Shown here: piece after piece, positions 1-7,655 of the stretch
How positions within the stretch are numbered: the first letter of the stretch is position 1
Layout of the letters: every line of letters begins with the position of its first letter
Virus record (IMG/VR): IMGVR_UViG_3300034356_001796
Location: 1 to 48,931 of that record
DNA: 48,931 nt
Reading direction: 5' to 3' (one strand)
DNA from: a virus
Position numbers and translations under genes: made by a program
The notes under the pieces: generated by a model
The model's input: the letters and a program-made list of their open reading frames with translations, nothing else
Told to the model about the DNA's origin: nothing
Databases searched by the model: none

Positions 1-4
1 GACA

Positions 5-316
5 TTGACGGCACCAAGTATCTACTCACAATCTCTAGACAGCTTACCGCTAAAGGAGTTGAATAACGAATTCCTTAAGGGAATCAAAGCAAGAGAACGT
101 GTAGTTGTTCTTAAGACTGTTATTCATTTGGACAGTCAGCAAATCAATCTATACAAGGATTCGATTGTTCCTAATTATCAACAGATGATAGAGGTGTCTA
201 AAACAGAGGTCACCAAACTAAATCGTGTGATAGACAGAAAGAACTTAGAGATGAAGATGTACAAGTATGGATTCTTAGGTATGTCTTTACTAGCAATCTT
301 TAGTTTTATCTTATAA
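5..316 (+). CDS. membrane-anchored coiled-coil protein, 5' end probably outside the window
   Basis: The reading frame is open to the left edge and the first usable start in the window is a TTG, so the true start is probably upstream. The 103 visible residues are mostly charged helix (roughly residues 15-85, many Lys/Glu) and end in one hydrophobic segment (about 88-103, ending SLLAIFSFIL). That makes it a tail-anchored membrane protein. It lies 3 nt before the histidine kinase and is probably in the same operon. I do not recognise a family. A role in lysis or in membrane signalling would both fit, and neither is shown. Confidence 0.6.
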   Translation: MTAPSIYSQSLDSLPLKELNNEFLKGIKARERVVVLKTVIHLDSQQINLYKDSIVPNYQQMIEVSKTEVTKLNRVIDRKNLEMKMYKYGFLGMSLLAIFSFIL

Positions 317-319
317 TGT

Positions 320-1522
320 ATGCAGTTAAGTATAAGAGCCAAAGTGAGTGTAGTGGTAGCAAGCATACTTATGCTTTTCCTACTCTACAATCAATCTACA
401 GTTGTACTTAAGTACAACCCACTTAACTATGATAAGGAACTCTTAGAGTTTTGGTTAACTGTAGCTTTCTTACTATTCTTTTTCCTTGGTTGTATTGAGT
501 TTGTTCGTAAGGCTAGGTATAAGTTTCAAAGCATTGACGCTACCTTCCACGCTATCAACTCATCAAACATACTGGTAGAGTTTGATACTGAGGGAGAGAT
601 ACTTACAGCTAACGCTAAGTTTAAGCAACTCTTCGGAGATGTAGTCAGTCATAGAGACTTAGACGACTCTCCTATTAAGGAGTGGAGAGAGTTCTGGTTA
701 CATTTAAGAATAGGTTACTTTAAACAAGGTGAGTATAACTGTAATGGAGTTTGGCTCTATGGGAACTTTAACCCTATCAAAGATCCCTATGGAGAGGTTT
801 ATAAAATCCTTTTAATTGCTACGGAAATTACAGAGAAGAAAAAGATTGAAGCAGAAATTGCCAAGAAGAACTCTTACTTAGAGCACGCAGCTAAAATCTT
901 AAGACACGACATGCACTCTGGAATCAACACTTACATTCCTCGTGGGTTGTCTTCCTTAAAAAGAAGATTAACTGAAGAGCAGATTAAAGAGTTAAAGATA
1001 GATGCTCCCTTAAGAATGGTAGAAGAGGGATTAATTCATACCCAAAAGGTTTACAATGGAGTTAAAGAGTTCACTAATTTGGTTAAGCAAGACGCACACC
1101 TAGAACTTAAGTTACACAATCTTAAAGAAATACTCCACAGTTACCTGTCTAGTACCTCTTACGAGAAACAAGTAGTCATAGAAGAGTTACCAGAGATTGA
1201 AGTTAACGAGTCTTTGTTCTGCACAGCTGTAGACAACCTGATAAGAAACGGACTCAAGTACAATGATTCGGGTACTAAGTTAGTTCGTATCTTTGCAGAA
1301 GGAGATTATTTAATCATCGAAGATAACGGAAGAGGAATGTCTCAAGAAGATTTGATTCAGTGGTCTCAGCCCTACAAGAGAAAAGAAGGGCAACAGGAGA
1401 CAGGAACAGGTCTTGGCTTAAACATATGTACTGCAATTATGGAAGAGCATAAGTTTACTGTAGTTGCAGAAAAATTATCAGAACCAGAAGCAGGAACTAA
1501 ACTAAAAATAAAAATAAAATGA
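320..1522 (+). CDS. PAS-containing sensor histidine kinase
   Basis: A 400-residue membrane histidine kinase. Two transmembrane segments (about residues 8-28 and 44-62) enclose a short external loop. A PAS domain follows (about 72-172). The dimerisation/phosphoacceptor helix carries LRHDMHS with His196 as the likely phosphorylated residue. The HATPase domain has an N box (DNLIRN, 305-310), G1 box (DNGRG, 335-339) and G2 box (GTGLGLN, 362-368), so all ATP-binding motifs are present. The stop overlaps the response regulator start by 4 nt (ATGA), so the two are translationally coupled and almost certainly cognate. The ATG start has no Shine-Dalgarno. Complete two-component pairs are very rare in phages; the signal sensed cannot be read from sequence. 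Confidence 0.9.
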   Translation: MQLSIRAKVSVVVASILMLFLLYNQSTVVLKYNPLNYDKELLEFWLTVAFLLFFFLGCIEFVRKARYKFQSIDATFHAINSSNILVEFDTEGEILTANAKFKQLFGDVVSHRDLDDSPIKEWREFWLHLRIGYFKQGEYNCNGVWLYGNFNPIKDPYGEVYKILLIATEITEKKKIEAEIAKKNSYLEHAAKILRHDMHSGINTYIPRGLSSLKRRLTEEQIKELKIDAPLRMVEEGLIHTQKVYNGVKEFTNLVKQDAHLELKLHNLKEILHSYLSSTSYEKQVVIEELPEIEVNESLFCTAVDNLIRNGLKYNDSGTKLVRIFAEGDYLIIEDNGRGMSQEDLIQWSQPYKRKEGQQETGTGLGLNICTAIMEEHKFTVVAEKLSEPEAGTKLKIKIK

Positions 1523-1956
1523 TAGACTCTATATTACTCGTTGATGATGAAGACTTATTCCATTTAGTGTTTGAAGACTCTTGTAGTTTATTAGACATTA
1601 CATTAAGTCTACAGAGTTTAACTTCATCTGATGAGGCAGATAAACTCTTTAAGAAATGGTTTCAAGAAGGACCCCAAGAGGAGAAACCTGACTGTGTATT
1701 TGTTGACCTTAACATAATTGGTTCTTCTTTTGACGGAATTGAACTGATACGTAAGATTAACTTTGAGTACGGCAATGGAGTTGTAATAGGGATTATTTCT
1801 TCTTCTGACGATAAGCAGGAGATTGAAAAGGCAAAGGCTGTAGGTGCTCAGTTCTGGATCATCAAGAGTGACGAGATTGAACCTCGCTTAGAAGCTTTCC
1901 GCAAAGATTACGATAGTTACAAGAATAAAACAGCTCCCTTTAAAGTCTATAAGTGA
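1519..1956 (+). CDS. single-domain response regulator (CheY-like receiver)
   Basis: The 145 residues form one receiver domain with no DNA-binding output domain. The acidic pocket is D9-D10-E11 and the phosphorylation site is Asp63 (CVFVDLN). The conserved Ser/Thr lies in GIISSS (94-96) and the Lys is K116 in FWIIKS, so it should be phosphorylatable. It overlaps the kinase upstream and the coiled-coil membrane gene downstream, each by 4 nt. Without an output domain it probably acts by protein-protein contact. The next gene's membrane coiled coil, or a host relay, are possible partners; this is inference. The C-terminal tail after residue 130 is short and basic. Confidence 0.9.
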   Translation: MIDSILLVDDEDLFHLVFEDSCSLLDITLSLQSLTSSDEADKLFKKWFQEGPQEEKPDCVFVDLNIIGSSFDGIELIRKINFEYGNGVVIGIISSSDDKQEIEKAKAVGAQFWIIKSDEIEPRLEAFRKDYDSYKNKTAPFKVYK

Positions 1957-2501
1957 TATCCTTTAATAAAGATATTGAGTCGGACTTAATCTCTCTGTAC
2001 AAATCTAAGAAGATTGCACTAGAGGGAAACTTACTTAAAGTAATTAAAACTACTAATAAGGAGTTCCAAGAATATCTAGAAGAGGCAAAAACCAAAGACC
2101 AAGACACTAGAAGGAAACGACTAGAGGTAACTAAACAAGTACAATCCCAGAACAAAGACCTAATAGATAGTCAAGCAGAGAAAGAGAAGTTAATGCTTGA
2201 GTTAAAGCAAGCTTTGTCTGAGTCAGAAAAGCTACGAGAAGTAGCGGTAGATGACTTAGAGACCCTTCAGAAGAAGACTCAGTTTGAACTTATAGGACTT
2301 ATAGTAAAAGTAGCTTTGGGAGCTGTGGCTGCCGTATGTGTATTTACAACTATACTTTACTTATACGTTCTTAGCAAAGGATTAGATTCTAAAATCATTG
2401 AGAGTACCTGGAGTAATATGTTTGGTATAATTCTAACTAACTGTTTCTCAATCATCGGTACTATAATGGGAGTTAAACACATAACAGATTCAAAAAAATG
2501 A
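1953..2501 (+). CDS. coiled-coil protein with two C-terminal transmembrane segments
   Basis: The start is GTG overlapping the response regulator stop by 4 nt, the only start that keeps the coupling pattern of this operon. Residues 1-110 are highly charged and strongly predicted by eye to be coiled coil. Two hydrophobic stretches follow (about 116-143 and 155-175), then a short basic tail. No family is recognised. Its position directly after a receiver-only regulator makes it a candidate output or partner protein, and it resembles the first gene of the window in having helix plus membrane anchor. Confidence 0.75.
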   Translation: MISFNKDIESDLISLYKSKKIALEGNLLKVIKTTNKEFQEYLEEAKTKDQDTRRKRLEVTKQVQSQNKDLIDSQAEKEKLMLELKQALSESEKLREVAVDDLETLQKKTQFELIGLIVKVALGAVAAVCVFTTILYLYVLSKGLDSKIIESTWSNMFGIILTNCFSIIGTIMGVKHITDSKK

Positions 2502-2647
2502 CACTACTATCATTACAAGAGTGGGCAAAGGGAGCTGAGGTATACATTGTATGCTTCTTTAATGCAGCTATGTTTATCATCTGTGCTTTTGGCTTAAGTT
2601 TTTTCTTTGACCAGTATTACGCCAAGAAGGAAAGAATGGATTTATAA
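2498..2647 (+). CDS. 49-residue single-pass membrane peptide
   Basis: Starts at an ATG overlapping the preceding stop by 4 nt (ATGA), like every other junction in this operon. It begins MTLLSLQEWAKG, has one hydrophobic stretch (about residues 15-37, rich in Phe/Ile/Ala/Cys) and ends with a charged tail containing KKERMDL. The coupling is the main reason to regard it as real. Function unknown; the size would suit a small holin-like or accessory membrane peptide. Confidence 0.55.
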   Translation: MTLLSLQEWAKGAEVYIVCFFNAAMFIICAFGLSFFFDQYYAKKERMDL

Positions 2648-2660
2648 CATACATTTGTGT

Positions 2661-3239
2661 ATGAAAAACTTTATCTTATCTTTATTTCTCTTTGTTGCAA
2701 CTTGTGTAAGTGCTCAAAGAGACAGCGTATTCATTAAGACACCTATCTATTCTTGTGTCTATTCTGAAATTTTACAACAGCCTAAGCGTGTATGGTACAC
2801 AGTTCAATGCCCATCAGGGTCTTATCCTCGCAAGGGAATGGACTTCTACACTAACGATAGTGTAATTACATCTGACGGAAAAGACTACGAGGGTAATGTA
2901 TGGGACAAAGGACACTGTGCCCCGGCTGCTGACTTTAACTGCACAAGAGAAACCTTGTGGCAGACGTTTTCTTATTTGAATTGTATCCTCCAGCACGAGA
3001 AATTAAACAGAGGTGCTTGGAGATTACTAGAAGCGTATGAGCGTCAATTGGCTCTTACAACAAAGGTAAATGTACAAATAGATGTTATTTACGCTAAGAA
3101 CGCAGCTAAGTTACCGACAGGTGCTACTATACCAACTGCCTTTAGAAAAATAATTAGTTTTGATAATAAAAAAGAAATCTATTACTTTGTAAATGAAGCT
3201 CCTAAGTCAAATGACTTTAAGCTTTATTTAATAAAGTAA
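2661..3239 (+). CDS. exported DNA/RNA non-specific endonuclease (NUC family, beta-beta-alpha metal)
   Basis: From the ATG at 2661 the protein starts with a clean signal peptide (MKNFILSLFLFVATCVSAQ, cleavage likely after CVSA), so this start is preferred to the upstream one at 2607. The active site signature DKGHCAPAADF matches the family's D-R-G-H-L-A-P-A-A-D, with Arg replaced by Lys and the catalytic His kept. The metal-site Asn lies in FSYLNCILQ. At 192 residues it is short for the family and contains extra Cys residues. It would act in the periplasm or outside the cell, perhaps degrading released host DNA or DNA of competitors; the role is inferred. Confidence 0.8.
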   Translation: MKNFILSLFLFVATCVSAQRDSVFIKTPIYSCVYSEILQQPKRVWYTVQCPSGSYPRKGMDFYTNDSVITSDGKDYEGNVWDKGHCAPAADFNCTRETLWQTFSYLNCILQHEKLNRGAWRLLEAYERQLALTTKVNVQIDVIYAKNAAKLPTGATIPTAFRKIISFDNKKEIYYFVNEAPKSNDFKLYLIK

Positions 3240-3242
3240 ACT

Positions 3243-3476
3243 ATGGATTTACAAACACTTAGGTTTAAGATAAATGAATTTTATCTTGAATCAAAAAATA
3301 GAGAGTATCCTAATTCTCTGCTGGTTACTAAAGACCAGTATAAAGATTTTCTGAAGGAAACTTTTAAAGTTCCTGATTTCTCAGAAATTCCTGATGGTGT
3401 GTTCATCACTTCTATCGAAGGACTACAGGTTGTCTTTACAGACGATTTGGTTGAGCCAAGGGTATTAAAAATGTAA
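3243..3476 (+). CDS. small protein of unknown function
   Basis: A 77-residue soluble protein that starts 4 nt after the nuclease and is the last gene of the plus-strand operon. It has a mixed helix/strand pattern and ends in VVFTDDLVEPRVLKM. No motif is recognised. The stop codon is followed directly by the terminator hairpin. Confidence 0.6.
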   Translation: MDLQTLRFKINEFYLESKNREYPNSLLVTKDQYKDFLKETFKVPDFSEIPDGVFITSIEGLQVVFTDDLVEPRVLKM

Positions 3477-3477
3477 A

Positions 3478-3498
3478 GGGGAGCGAACTCCCCTTTTT
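3478..3498. terminator. bidirectional intrinsic terminator between convergent operons
   Basis: The hairpin GGGGAG-CGAA-CTCCCC is followed by TTTTT on the plus strand. The minus strand ending at 3502 reads the same hairpin and then meets an A/T-rich run. It ends the signalling/nuclease operon and probably also the early operon. Confidence 0.85.
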
Positions 3499-3501
3499 CA
3501 T

Positions 3502-3834
3502 TTACTTCTTTACTACTGTAGGACCACCGGTCATTTCGAAGAATGCCTTAATCTCGGCAACTTCTTTCAACTCAATGGTGATTGGTTCACTCGTAACTTC
3601 AAACTTCTTGATTTTTACGGGAACCTTTTGCTTAGTTGTAGGATCAATCTTGTACTCGTACTCTACGGGATTCAACTTATCCGCATTACGATTTAAGATT
3701 ACTGCTAAACCTTCCTTTACAGGATAGGTCATAACTACTGAGTCTATGTCAAATGAATAGCCAGTTTCTGGGACAAACTCCATTTCTTCTCCGTCCTCTA
3801 TTTTTTTCTTCTCGGTGTAATAAAACAGTCTCAT
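3502..3834 (-). CDS. hypothetical protein at the end of the early operon
   Basis: A 110-residue, beta-rich and Lys/Glu-rich protein with segments such as KIKKFEVTSEPITIELKEV. Its start overlaps the stop of the preceding membrane gene by 4 nt. No family is recognised. It is the last gene transcribed in the long minus-strand block. Confidence 0.6.
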   Translation of the reverse strand: MRLFYYTEKKKIEDGEEMEFVPETGYSFDIDSVVMTYPVKEGLAVILNRNADKLNPVEYEYKIDPTTKQKVPVKIKKFEVTSEPITIELKEVAEIKAFFEMTGGPTVVKK

Positions 3835-4268
3835 GATTTTTTATTTCTAGGCTTGCTTGGGTAATGTTTCTTTTTCTTTTTAGTAGGTTCTGAGTGAGGT
3901 ACTACGTTAGCAGCAACTGGCTTAGGCTCTTCTTTAACCTCAGGTAGAACTTCAGGTATAACTTCAGTAGCAACTACGGGTGTAGGCTCTTCTGTAGGCA
4001 TCTCCATTTCGTAGACATCATCTGTTGCATCAGGAGCAACTAACTCAGCCTCTACTTCTTTGGTAGGTTCGATTACTTCAACTAAGTCTTCTTCTCTAAC
4101 GAATAAATCAGATGGTGGAGGCTCAGGTGCTTCTTTTGCTAGAAGTTCGTCCATAATCTTATCTGCTACCTCTTCTGTAGTACTGGGGACTGGATCTCCG
4201 CTACTTACTACTGCGATGATAAGAGCTATCAAAAGTAGAAATCCAATTAAATAAATTGCGGTTTCCAT
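3831..4268 (-). CDS. membrane-anchored Pro/Glu-rich protein with basic tail
   Basis: One N-terminal transmembrane helix (about residues 4-22) is followed by about 105 residues of low-complexity Pro/Glu/Val sequence and a Lys-rich C terminus (KKKKKHYPSKPRNKK). The architecture recalls the N-terminal half of TonB or an inner-membrane spanin spacer, but no TonB C-terminal domain is present. The linker could span the periplasm and the basic tail could touch peptidoglycan or nucleic acid. Function is not assigned. Confidence 0.6.
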   Translation of the reverse strand: METAIYLIGFLLLIALIIAVVSSGDPVPSTTEEVADKIMDELLAKEAPEPPPSDLFVREEDLVEVIEPTKEVEAELVAPDATDDVYEMEMPTEEPTPVVATEVIPEVLPEVKEEPKPVAANVVPHSEPTKKKKKHYPSKPRNKKS

Positions 4269-4272
4269 GTCT

Positions 4273-4560
4273 TTAATTCCAGATAAGTGAGATGTCCATA
4301 TCTCTGATCATGATACGATCATCACCATCGATAGGAAGGATTTCTGCATAGGCAAGTACAGCTGGAGATACATACACAAGGTCTCCGGCTTTAAAGTCAG
4401 TAACTTCGTCACCGACTGCAAAGATTTCAAGCTCTGTGTACTTCTTCATTTCTTCTTGCATTAACTGCTCTTTTGTTTCGGGAGATAACTCCAGACCCAA
4501 GTCATTGATTTGAGGCTTGTTCAATAGAACTCTTTTGCCTTTTAGGGAGAATGTGCTCAT
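4273..4560 (-). CDS. GroES-like co-chaperonin (probable)
   Basis: The 95 residues follow the GroES layout. An N-terminal strand GKRVLLNKPQ resembles the GroES RVIVKR start, then comes a mobile-loop-like region. The conserved AVGD-x(7)-KAGDLVYV block matches the GroES AVG...VGDIV strand, and a C-terminal I-M-I-R-D-M-D-I resembles the GroES ending LIMSESDILAI. Phage co-chaperonins such as T4 gp31 redirect host GroEL for capsid folding, and the same role is inferred here. Sequence identity is low, so the call rests on pattern and length. Confidence 0.6.
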   Translation of the reverse strand: MSTFSLKGKRVLLNKPQINDLGLELSPETKEQLMQEEMKKYTELEIFAVGDEVTDFKAGDLVYVSPAVLAYAEILPIDGDDRIMIRDMDISLIWN

Positions 4561-4829
4561 TATTTTGTTTCTGTTTTAGTTGGTTTGAATAATTCAAGTT
4601 CTGCTTCTCTAAGCTCTAACTGTTTCTGTACGAAGTTTTTTTCTCTAAGGTTTGCCTCTTCAGCCATAGCTAAATGCCTTTTATTCATTATTTGTGCTTC
4701 GAGATTTAACCTATGAATACGTTCAAAATTGTCATTACTTTTTATTAGCTGAACTAAATTTAAATGCCCAATGATAGTACTTACTAATAAACTTATTGTT
4801 ATTAGTACGAGGCAGGTTTCGGTTATCAT
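4560..4829 (-). CDS. single-pass membrane protein with coiled coil
   Basis: The N-terminal hydrophobic segment (about residues 4-24) is followed by a charged helical region containing LREKNFVQKQLELREAELEL, a likely coiled coil. The start overlaps the deaminase stop by 4 nt, and the stop shares one base with the GroES-like gene's start (TAATG). This N-in membrane helix plus coil resembles inner-membrane spanins, but no lysis gene lies next to it. Confidence 0.55.
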   Translation of the reverse strand: MITETCLVLITISLLVSTIIGHLNLVQLIKSNDNFERIHRLNLEAQIMNKRHLAMAEEANLREKNFVQKQLELREAELELFKPTKTETK

Positions 4830-5251
4830 AATTTTTTCTTGTTAAGTTTATATTGGTCTACGTACACTCCACAGTTCTGAAGCAGTTTAACTCCTGCCTC
4901 ATCCCTGTATTTATTTATGAAGTACACTTTTTTGATACCACTCTGAATTATAAGTTTGGCACACTCTAAACAACATGAATGCGTAATGTACATAGTCGCT
5001 CCTTCAGTTGATATGGGGGACTTACAAGCCTTAGTAATGGCGTTTGACTCTGCGTGAAGGACATAACTGAAAGTCACATCTTCTTCCTCACATTTATTGG
5101 GCATACCGGAAGGTGTTCCGTTATACCCAAATGATATGATGTTTCCGTCTTTTGCAATAATTGCACCTACTTGTAATCGCTTACAGTAAGATTCCTTAGC
5201 AACTCTTTCTGCTAAGTCTAAGTAGAGTTCTAATTTTTTTAATGCACTCAT
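4826..5251 (-). CDS. dCMP/cytidine deaminase family protein
   Basis: Zinc-dependent deaminase that converts dCMP to dUMP, feeding the ThyX reaction encoded at 24035. The catalytic H-A-E is at residues 66-68. The second zinc motif reads C93-C94-L-E-C97, so the usual Pro of PCxxC is Cys while both Cys ligands are kept. The fold signature VGAIIAKDGNIISFGYNGTP is typical of dCMP deaminases, and the length (141) fits the family. It is part of a chain of 4-nt overlaps. Confidence 0.87.
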   Translation of the reverse strand: MSALKKLELYLDLAERVAKESYCKRLQVGAIIAKDGNIISFGYNGTPSGMPNKCEEEDVTFSYVLHAESNAITKACKSPISTEGATMYITHSCCLECAKLIIQSGIKKVYFINKYRDEAGVKLLQNCGVYVDQYKLNKKKL

Positions 5252-5679
5252 AAATTATACCTATAGATTTCTCTCGAATAATCTAAACCCATAATTAAAT
5301 CGGAGTGCAAGTTAGTAACTTTTTTGAATTCATCCGAATACTTTCCAGGAATCATATGCTTTAATTTGTAGAAATCCTCCTGATATGCCTGTCCTACCTT
5401 AAAAACAAGCATTCTTTGTTTATCCACACCTGTGTCATACCAATCGTAGAAAGACTGAAAGTTGATTACTTTTTCCTCCAACGTAGGATAGAATCTGTAG
5501 GATGTATTAAATAGAAATAAAATGCAGTTCTGATATTTACACCTATGCCCATAGTCATCTATATAAACATTAATTAGACCTGACTCTACAAGCATTGGCA
5601 AAGAACTTGAATTAAAGATAAGACCAGTAAATAACTTACTGGCCATATTAAATCTAGTTAAGTCTATGTTACTTGCCAT
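5248..5679 (-). CDS. hypothetical protein
   Basis: A 143-residue soluble protein rich in Tyr and Phe, with no motif that I recognise. It overlaps the deaminase downstream by 4 nt and the RecE-like nuclease upstream by 11 nt, so it belongs to the nucleotide/recombination operon. A phage-specific accessory role is all the context allows. Confidence 0.55.
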   Translation of the reverse strand: MASNIDLTRFNMASKLFTGLIFNSSSLPMLVESGLINVYIDDYGHRCKYQNCILFLFNTSYRFYPTLEEKVINFQSFYDWYDTGVDKQRMLVFKVGQAYQEDFYKLKHMIPGKYSDEFKKVTNLHSDLIMGLDYSREIYRYNL

Positions 5680-6664
5680 TATCTACCGTAGGTAAAGTTA
5701 TCAATCTAACACCTTCGTTTTGATAATCTTCCATAGGATAATCCCACAAATCATTTTCACTATGCCAAGCGAGACGCTTGATAGCTTGGTCAAAACCTTC
5801 ATACTCTCTGCTGATCATACGACCACCGAATCTACCAAAGTCAATAATAGGTAAACCTGCCTCAAACACCAAAGGAGTTCCAGGACTGCTTTGACTCTCT
5901 ACAATAAACTTGAACGGCTTAATCACGGTACAGTTATACTTTTGACAGTAGTTGCCTAAGAACAAACCATTAACGTAGAATGCTGCTTGGAAGTCATAGC
6001 GTAGTTTCCAGAACATAGAAAGCCAGTTAGTTGTCTTTACGTTAGTAGTTTTGATGTCGATAGGATACAAATACCCTTTCTCTTTGTCAACTACTAGCAT
6101 GTCCAAAAGACCTTTGCAAGCTATTCCGTTGTATTCAAATTCGATAGGAACTTGGTAATGTACTTCGTACCTTTCGTTTTGTTGGAAGTACTTGGCTGTG
6201 TAAGGATGATTCAACAAACTGTCTTTGATAGAATAAATCTGTACTAGTTGTTGCGAAGTAATCACTGTCTTAGTTTCACCGGCTAATAGCGCATCGTAGT
6301 ACTCTTTGCCTTCAACCTTAAACCTCTCTAGGACTTTATCAAAAGAATCTCTCTTGAAGCCTACAGTACTGTACGCAATCTCTGCTGCTTCAGGATTACC
6401 TCTGTTGATGAATAGTTCCCACACAAAGTCTCCCATCTGACCAGAAGGTCTTTCTACGTTACTGATGTGAAATCTTTCGTGGAAGACTTCCTCGCTTTGG
6501 GTGATTAGAATATCAACGGCATCTCCTACTACAATGTTTGCTTTAGGCTCGTCAAACTCAGTGTCGTAACTAGAGTTAAGATATTCTGTTGGGTGAATCA
6601 GGATTTTCTTTAAACGGCTCTGACTCACTGCCGTACTGTCTAGGTATGTTTGATCTGTTATCAT
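5669..6664 (-). CDS. PD-(D/E)XK exonuclease, RecE/exonuclease VIII-like (DUF3799 type)
   Basis: The ATG at 6664 is chosen because it overlaps the preceding stop as ATGA; the longer frame from 6700 would overlap far more. The 331-residue protein opens with VSQSRLKKILIHPTEYL, the typical start of this nuclease family. The core carries GLLDMLVVDKEKGYLYPIDIKTT (Asp, then D-x-K) and later YDFQAAFYVNGL with the conserved Gln. It should resect linear dsDNA 5' to 3' for recombination, probably together with the Sak4-like ATPase and SSB encoded upstream in the same direction. Confidence 0.8.
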   Translation of the reverse strand: MITDQTYLDSTAVSQSRLKKILIHPTEYLNSSYDTEFDEPKANIVVGDAVDILITQSEEVFHERFHISNVERPSGQMGDFVWELFINRGNPEAAEIAYSTVGFKRDSFDKVLERFKVEGKEYYDALLAGETKTVITSQQLVQIYSIKDSLLNHPYTAKYFQQNERYEVHYQVPIEFEYNGIACKGLLDMLVVDKEKGYLYPIDIKTTNVKTTNWLSMFWKLRYDFQAAFYVNGLFLGNYCQKYNCTVIKPFKFIVESQSSPGTPLVFEAGLPIIDFGRFGGRMISREYEGFDQAIKRLAWHSENDLWDYPMEDYQNEGVRLITLPTVDNGK

Positions 6665-6846
6665 TTCTTGATTTCTATTAAAATTGAAAAGTAAAGCCAC
6701 CCTATGTGTAAGGAATAGCTTTGTGCTCTGGTTTTAGAATATCCTATTAAAGGAATAAAGTAAAAAAATACGTAAGGATTATCTCTCTGTCCGTACTTTT
6801 TCTGAAAGAAATTGTGCGCTGAAATCTTAATCTTGTTGGAGGTCAT
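6661..6846 (-). CDS. small hypothetical protein
   Basis: A start at 6846 (MTSNKIKIS) overlaps the upstream gene by only 20 nt and is preferred to the ORF start at 6891. It is 61 residues, basic and aromatic (NPYVFFYFIPLIGYSK), possibly membrane-associated. Its stop overlaps the nuclease start. The chained overlaps support it as a real gene; function unknown. Confidence 0.45.
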   Translation of the reverse strand: MTSNKIKISAHNFFQKKYGQRDNPYVFFYFIPLIGYSKTRAQSYSLHIGWLYFSILIEIKK

Positions 6847-7210
6847 TGTACTCTTCCTTTTCACGTAAGACATAAGATAAAAATAAAGCATTGCACTGGA
6901 TATGTCCTATGTGCTCAATGCCACTCTCAGGATCTACTAACTCACCCTCAAGTAACTTGAAGGTGTGTCTAAGCATACTCTCAATAATCTGAGTAGCTGG
7001 CATACCCTTACGCCAATTGTTCCGAGCATACTTGTGGCACCCGTACTCTAATACTCTTACCATTGGCTCTAGAGACTTAAAGTCTACCAAAGACCACTCT
7101 ACCTTGCCCTGATTGTATCTAAGGGCTTGAGGAGATTCACCTAAACTTTTTGTTACGGCATCGATTTGTTCTTTTGTCCAATGCCCTTCACTAGTTATCT
7201 TGTTTTCCAT
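6827..7210 (-). CDS. dATP/dGTP pyrophosphohydrolase domain protein (DUF5664, MazG/MazZ-like)
   Basis: The 127 residues match the all-alpha family by its conserved blocks: ALRYNQGKVEWSLVDF, VLEYGCHKYARNNWRKGMP, the helix MLRHTFKLLEGE-x-D-x-ESG, and HIGHIQCNALFL. The Glu/Asp residues of these helices bind the metals. Members hydrolyse dATP or dGTP to monophosphates. In Z-genome phages the related MazZ acts with PurZ, but no PurZ is encoded here, so ordinary dNTP-pool control is more likely. Confidence 0.75.
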   Translation of the reverse strand: MENKITSEGHWTKEQIDAVTKSLGESPQALRYNQGKVEWSLVDFKSLEPMVRVLEYGCHKYARNNWRKGMPATQIIESMLRHTFKLLEGELVDPESGIEHIGHIQCNALFLSYVLREKEEYNDLQQD

Positions 7211-7655
7211 ATTCTTTAGTTGGTTCTGGGATGGTTACATCAAGAATGTTACGCCCAAATTCGATAACATCTTGGATAAATTTAAGTACCTCTGACTTCT
7301 TAGCCTTAGCTAAAGACATTGGTATCTTCTTGAATTCTCCTTCGAATAAAACTTCTTCGTACAGGTACATGGTTTTTAGGATACTGATCGTCTCATCCTT
7401 AGTAAAGGTTGTACCTTCTAACTCCTCGAAGCGTTCTTTAATGATAGGCAGAACTATGCCGTAGAAATAAGCCAATTGTGGTAATGTACGTTTAGAATCA
7501 ACTCTAATTATACTTACCTCTACGTTTACTTCTGGTTCGCCTAACATCAATTCACCGAAGTAAGATTGCATTAAATCTTTATCTACCTTGAGGTAGATGT
7601 TGCCGTCTAGATTCTTACTGAGTTTACCCGGCAGGTGTATTCTTGTTATTGACAT
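7191..7655 (-). CDS. NinB/Orf-like recombination protein (tentative)
   Basis: The 154-residue protein has the order of blocks seen in NinB-type proteins: KRTLPQLAYFYGIVLPII (R-x-x-x-Q-x-x-x-F/W), a central helical part, then IPMSLAKAKKSEVLKFIQDVIEFG and the final IPEP. NinB (Orf) proteins bind ssDNA and SSB and help load recombinase. The NinG-like gene at 11367 supports a lambda nin-like recombination set. Similarity is by pattern only. Confidence 0.45.
   Translation of the reverse strand: MSITRIHLPGKLSKNLDGNIYLKVDKDLMQSYFGELMLGEPEVNVEVSIIRVDSKRTLPQLAYFYGIVLPIIKERFEELEGTTFTKDETISILKTMYLYEEVLFEGEFKKIPMSLAKAKKSEVLKFIQDVIEFGRNILDVTIPEPTKEYGKQDN

Noticed and set aside
3831-4268. TonB-like protein
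   Set aside because: Only the membrane helix and Pro/Glu spacer resemble TonB; the C-terminal domain that binds receptors is missing.
4826-5251. Deaminase loss of function because Pro of PCxxC is Cys
   Set aside because: The zinc ligands H66, C94 and C97 and catalytic E68 are all present, so activity is expected.
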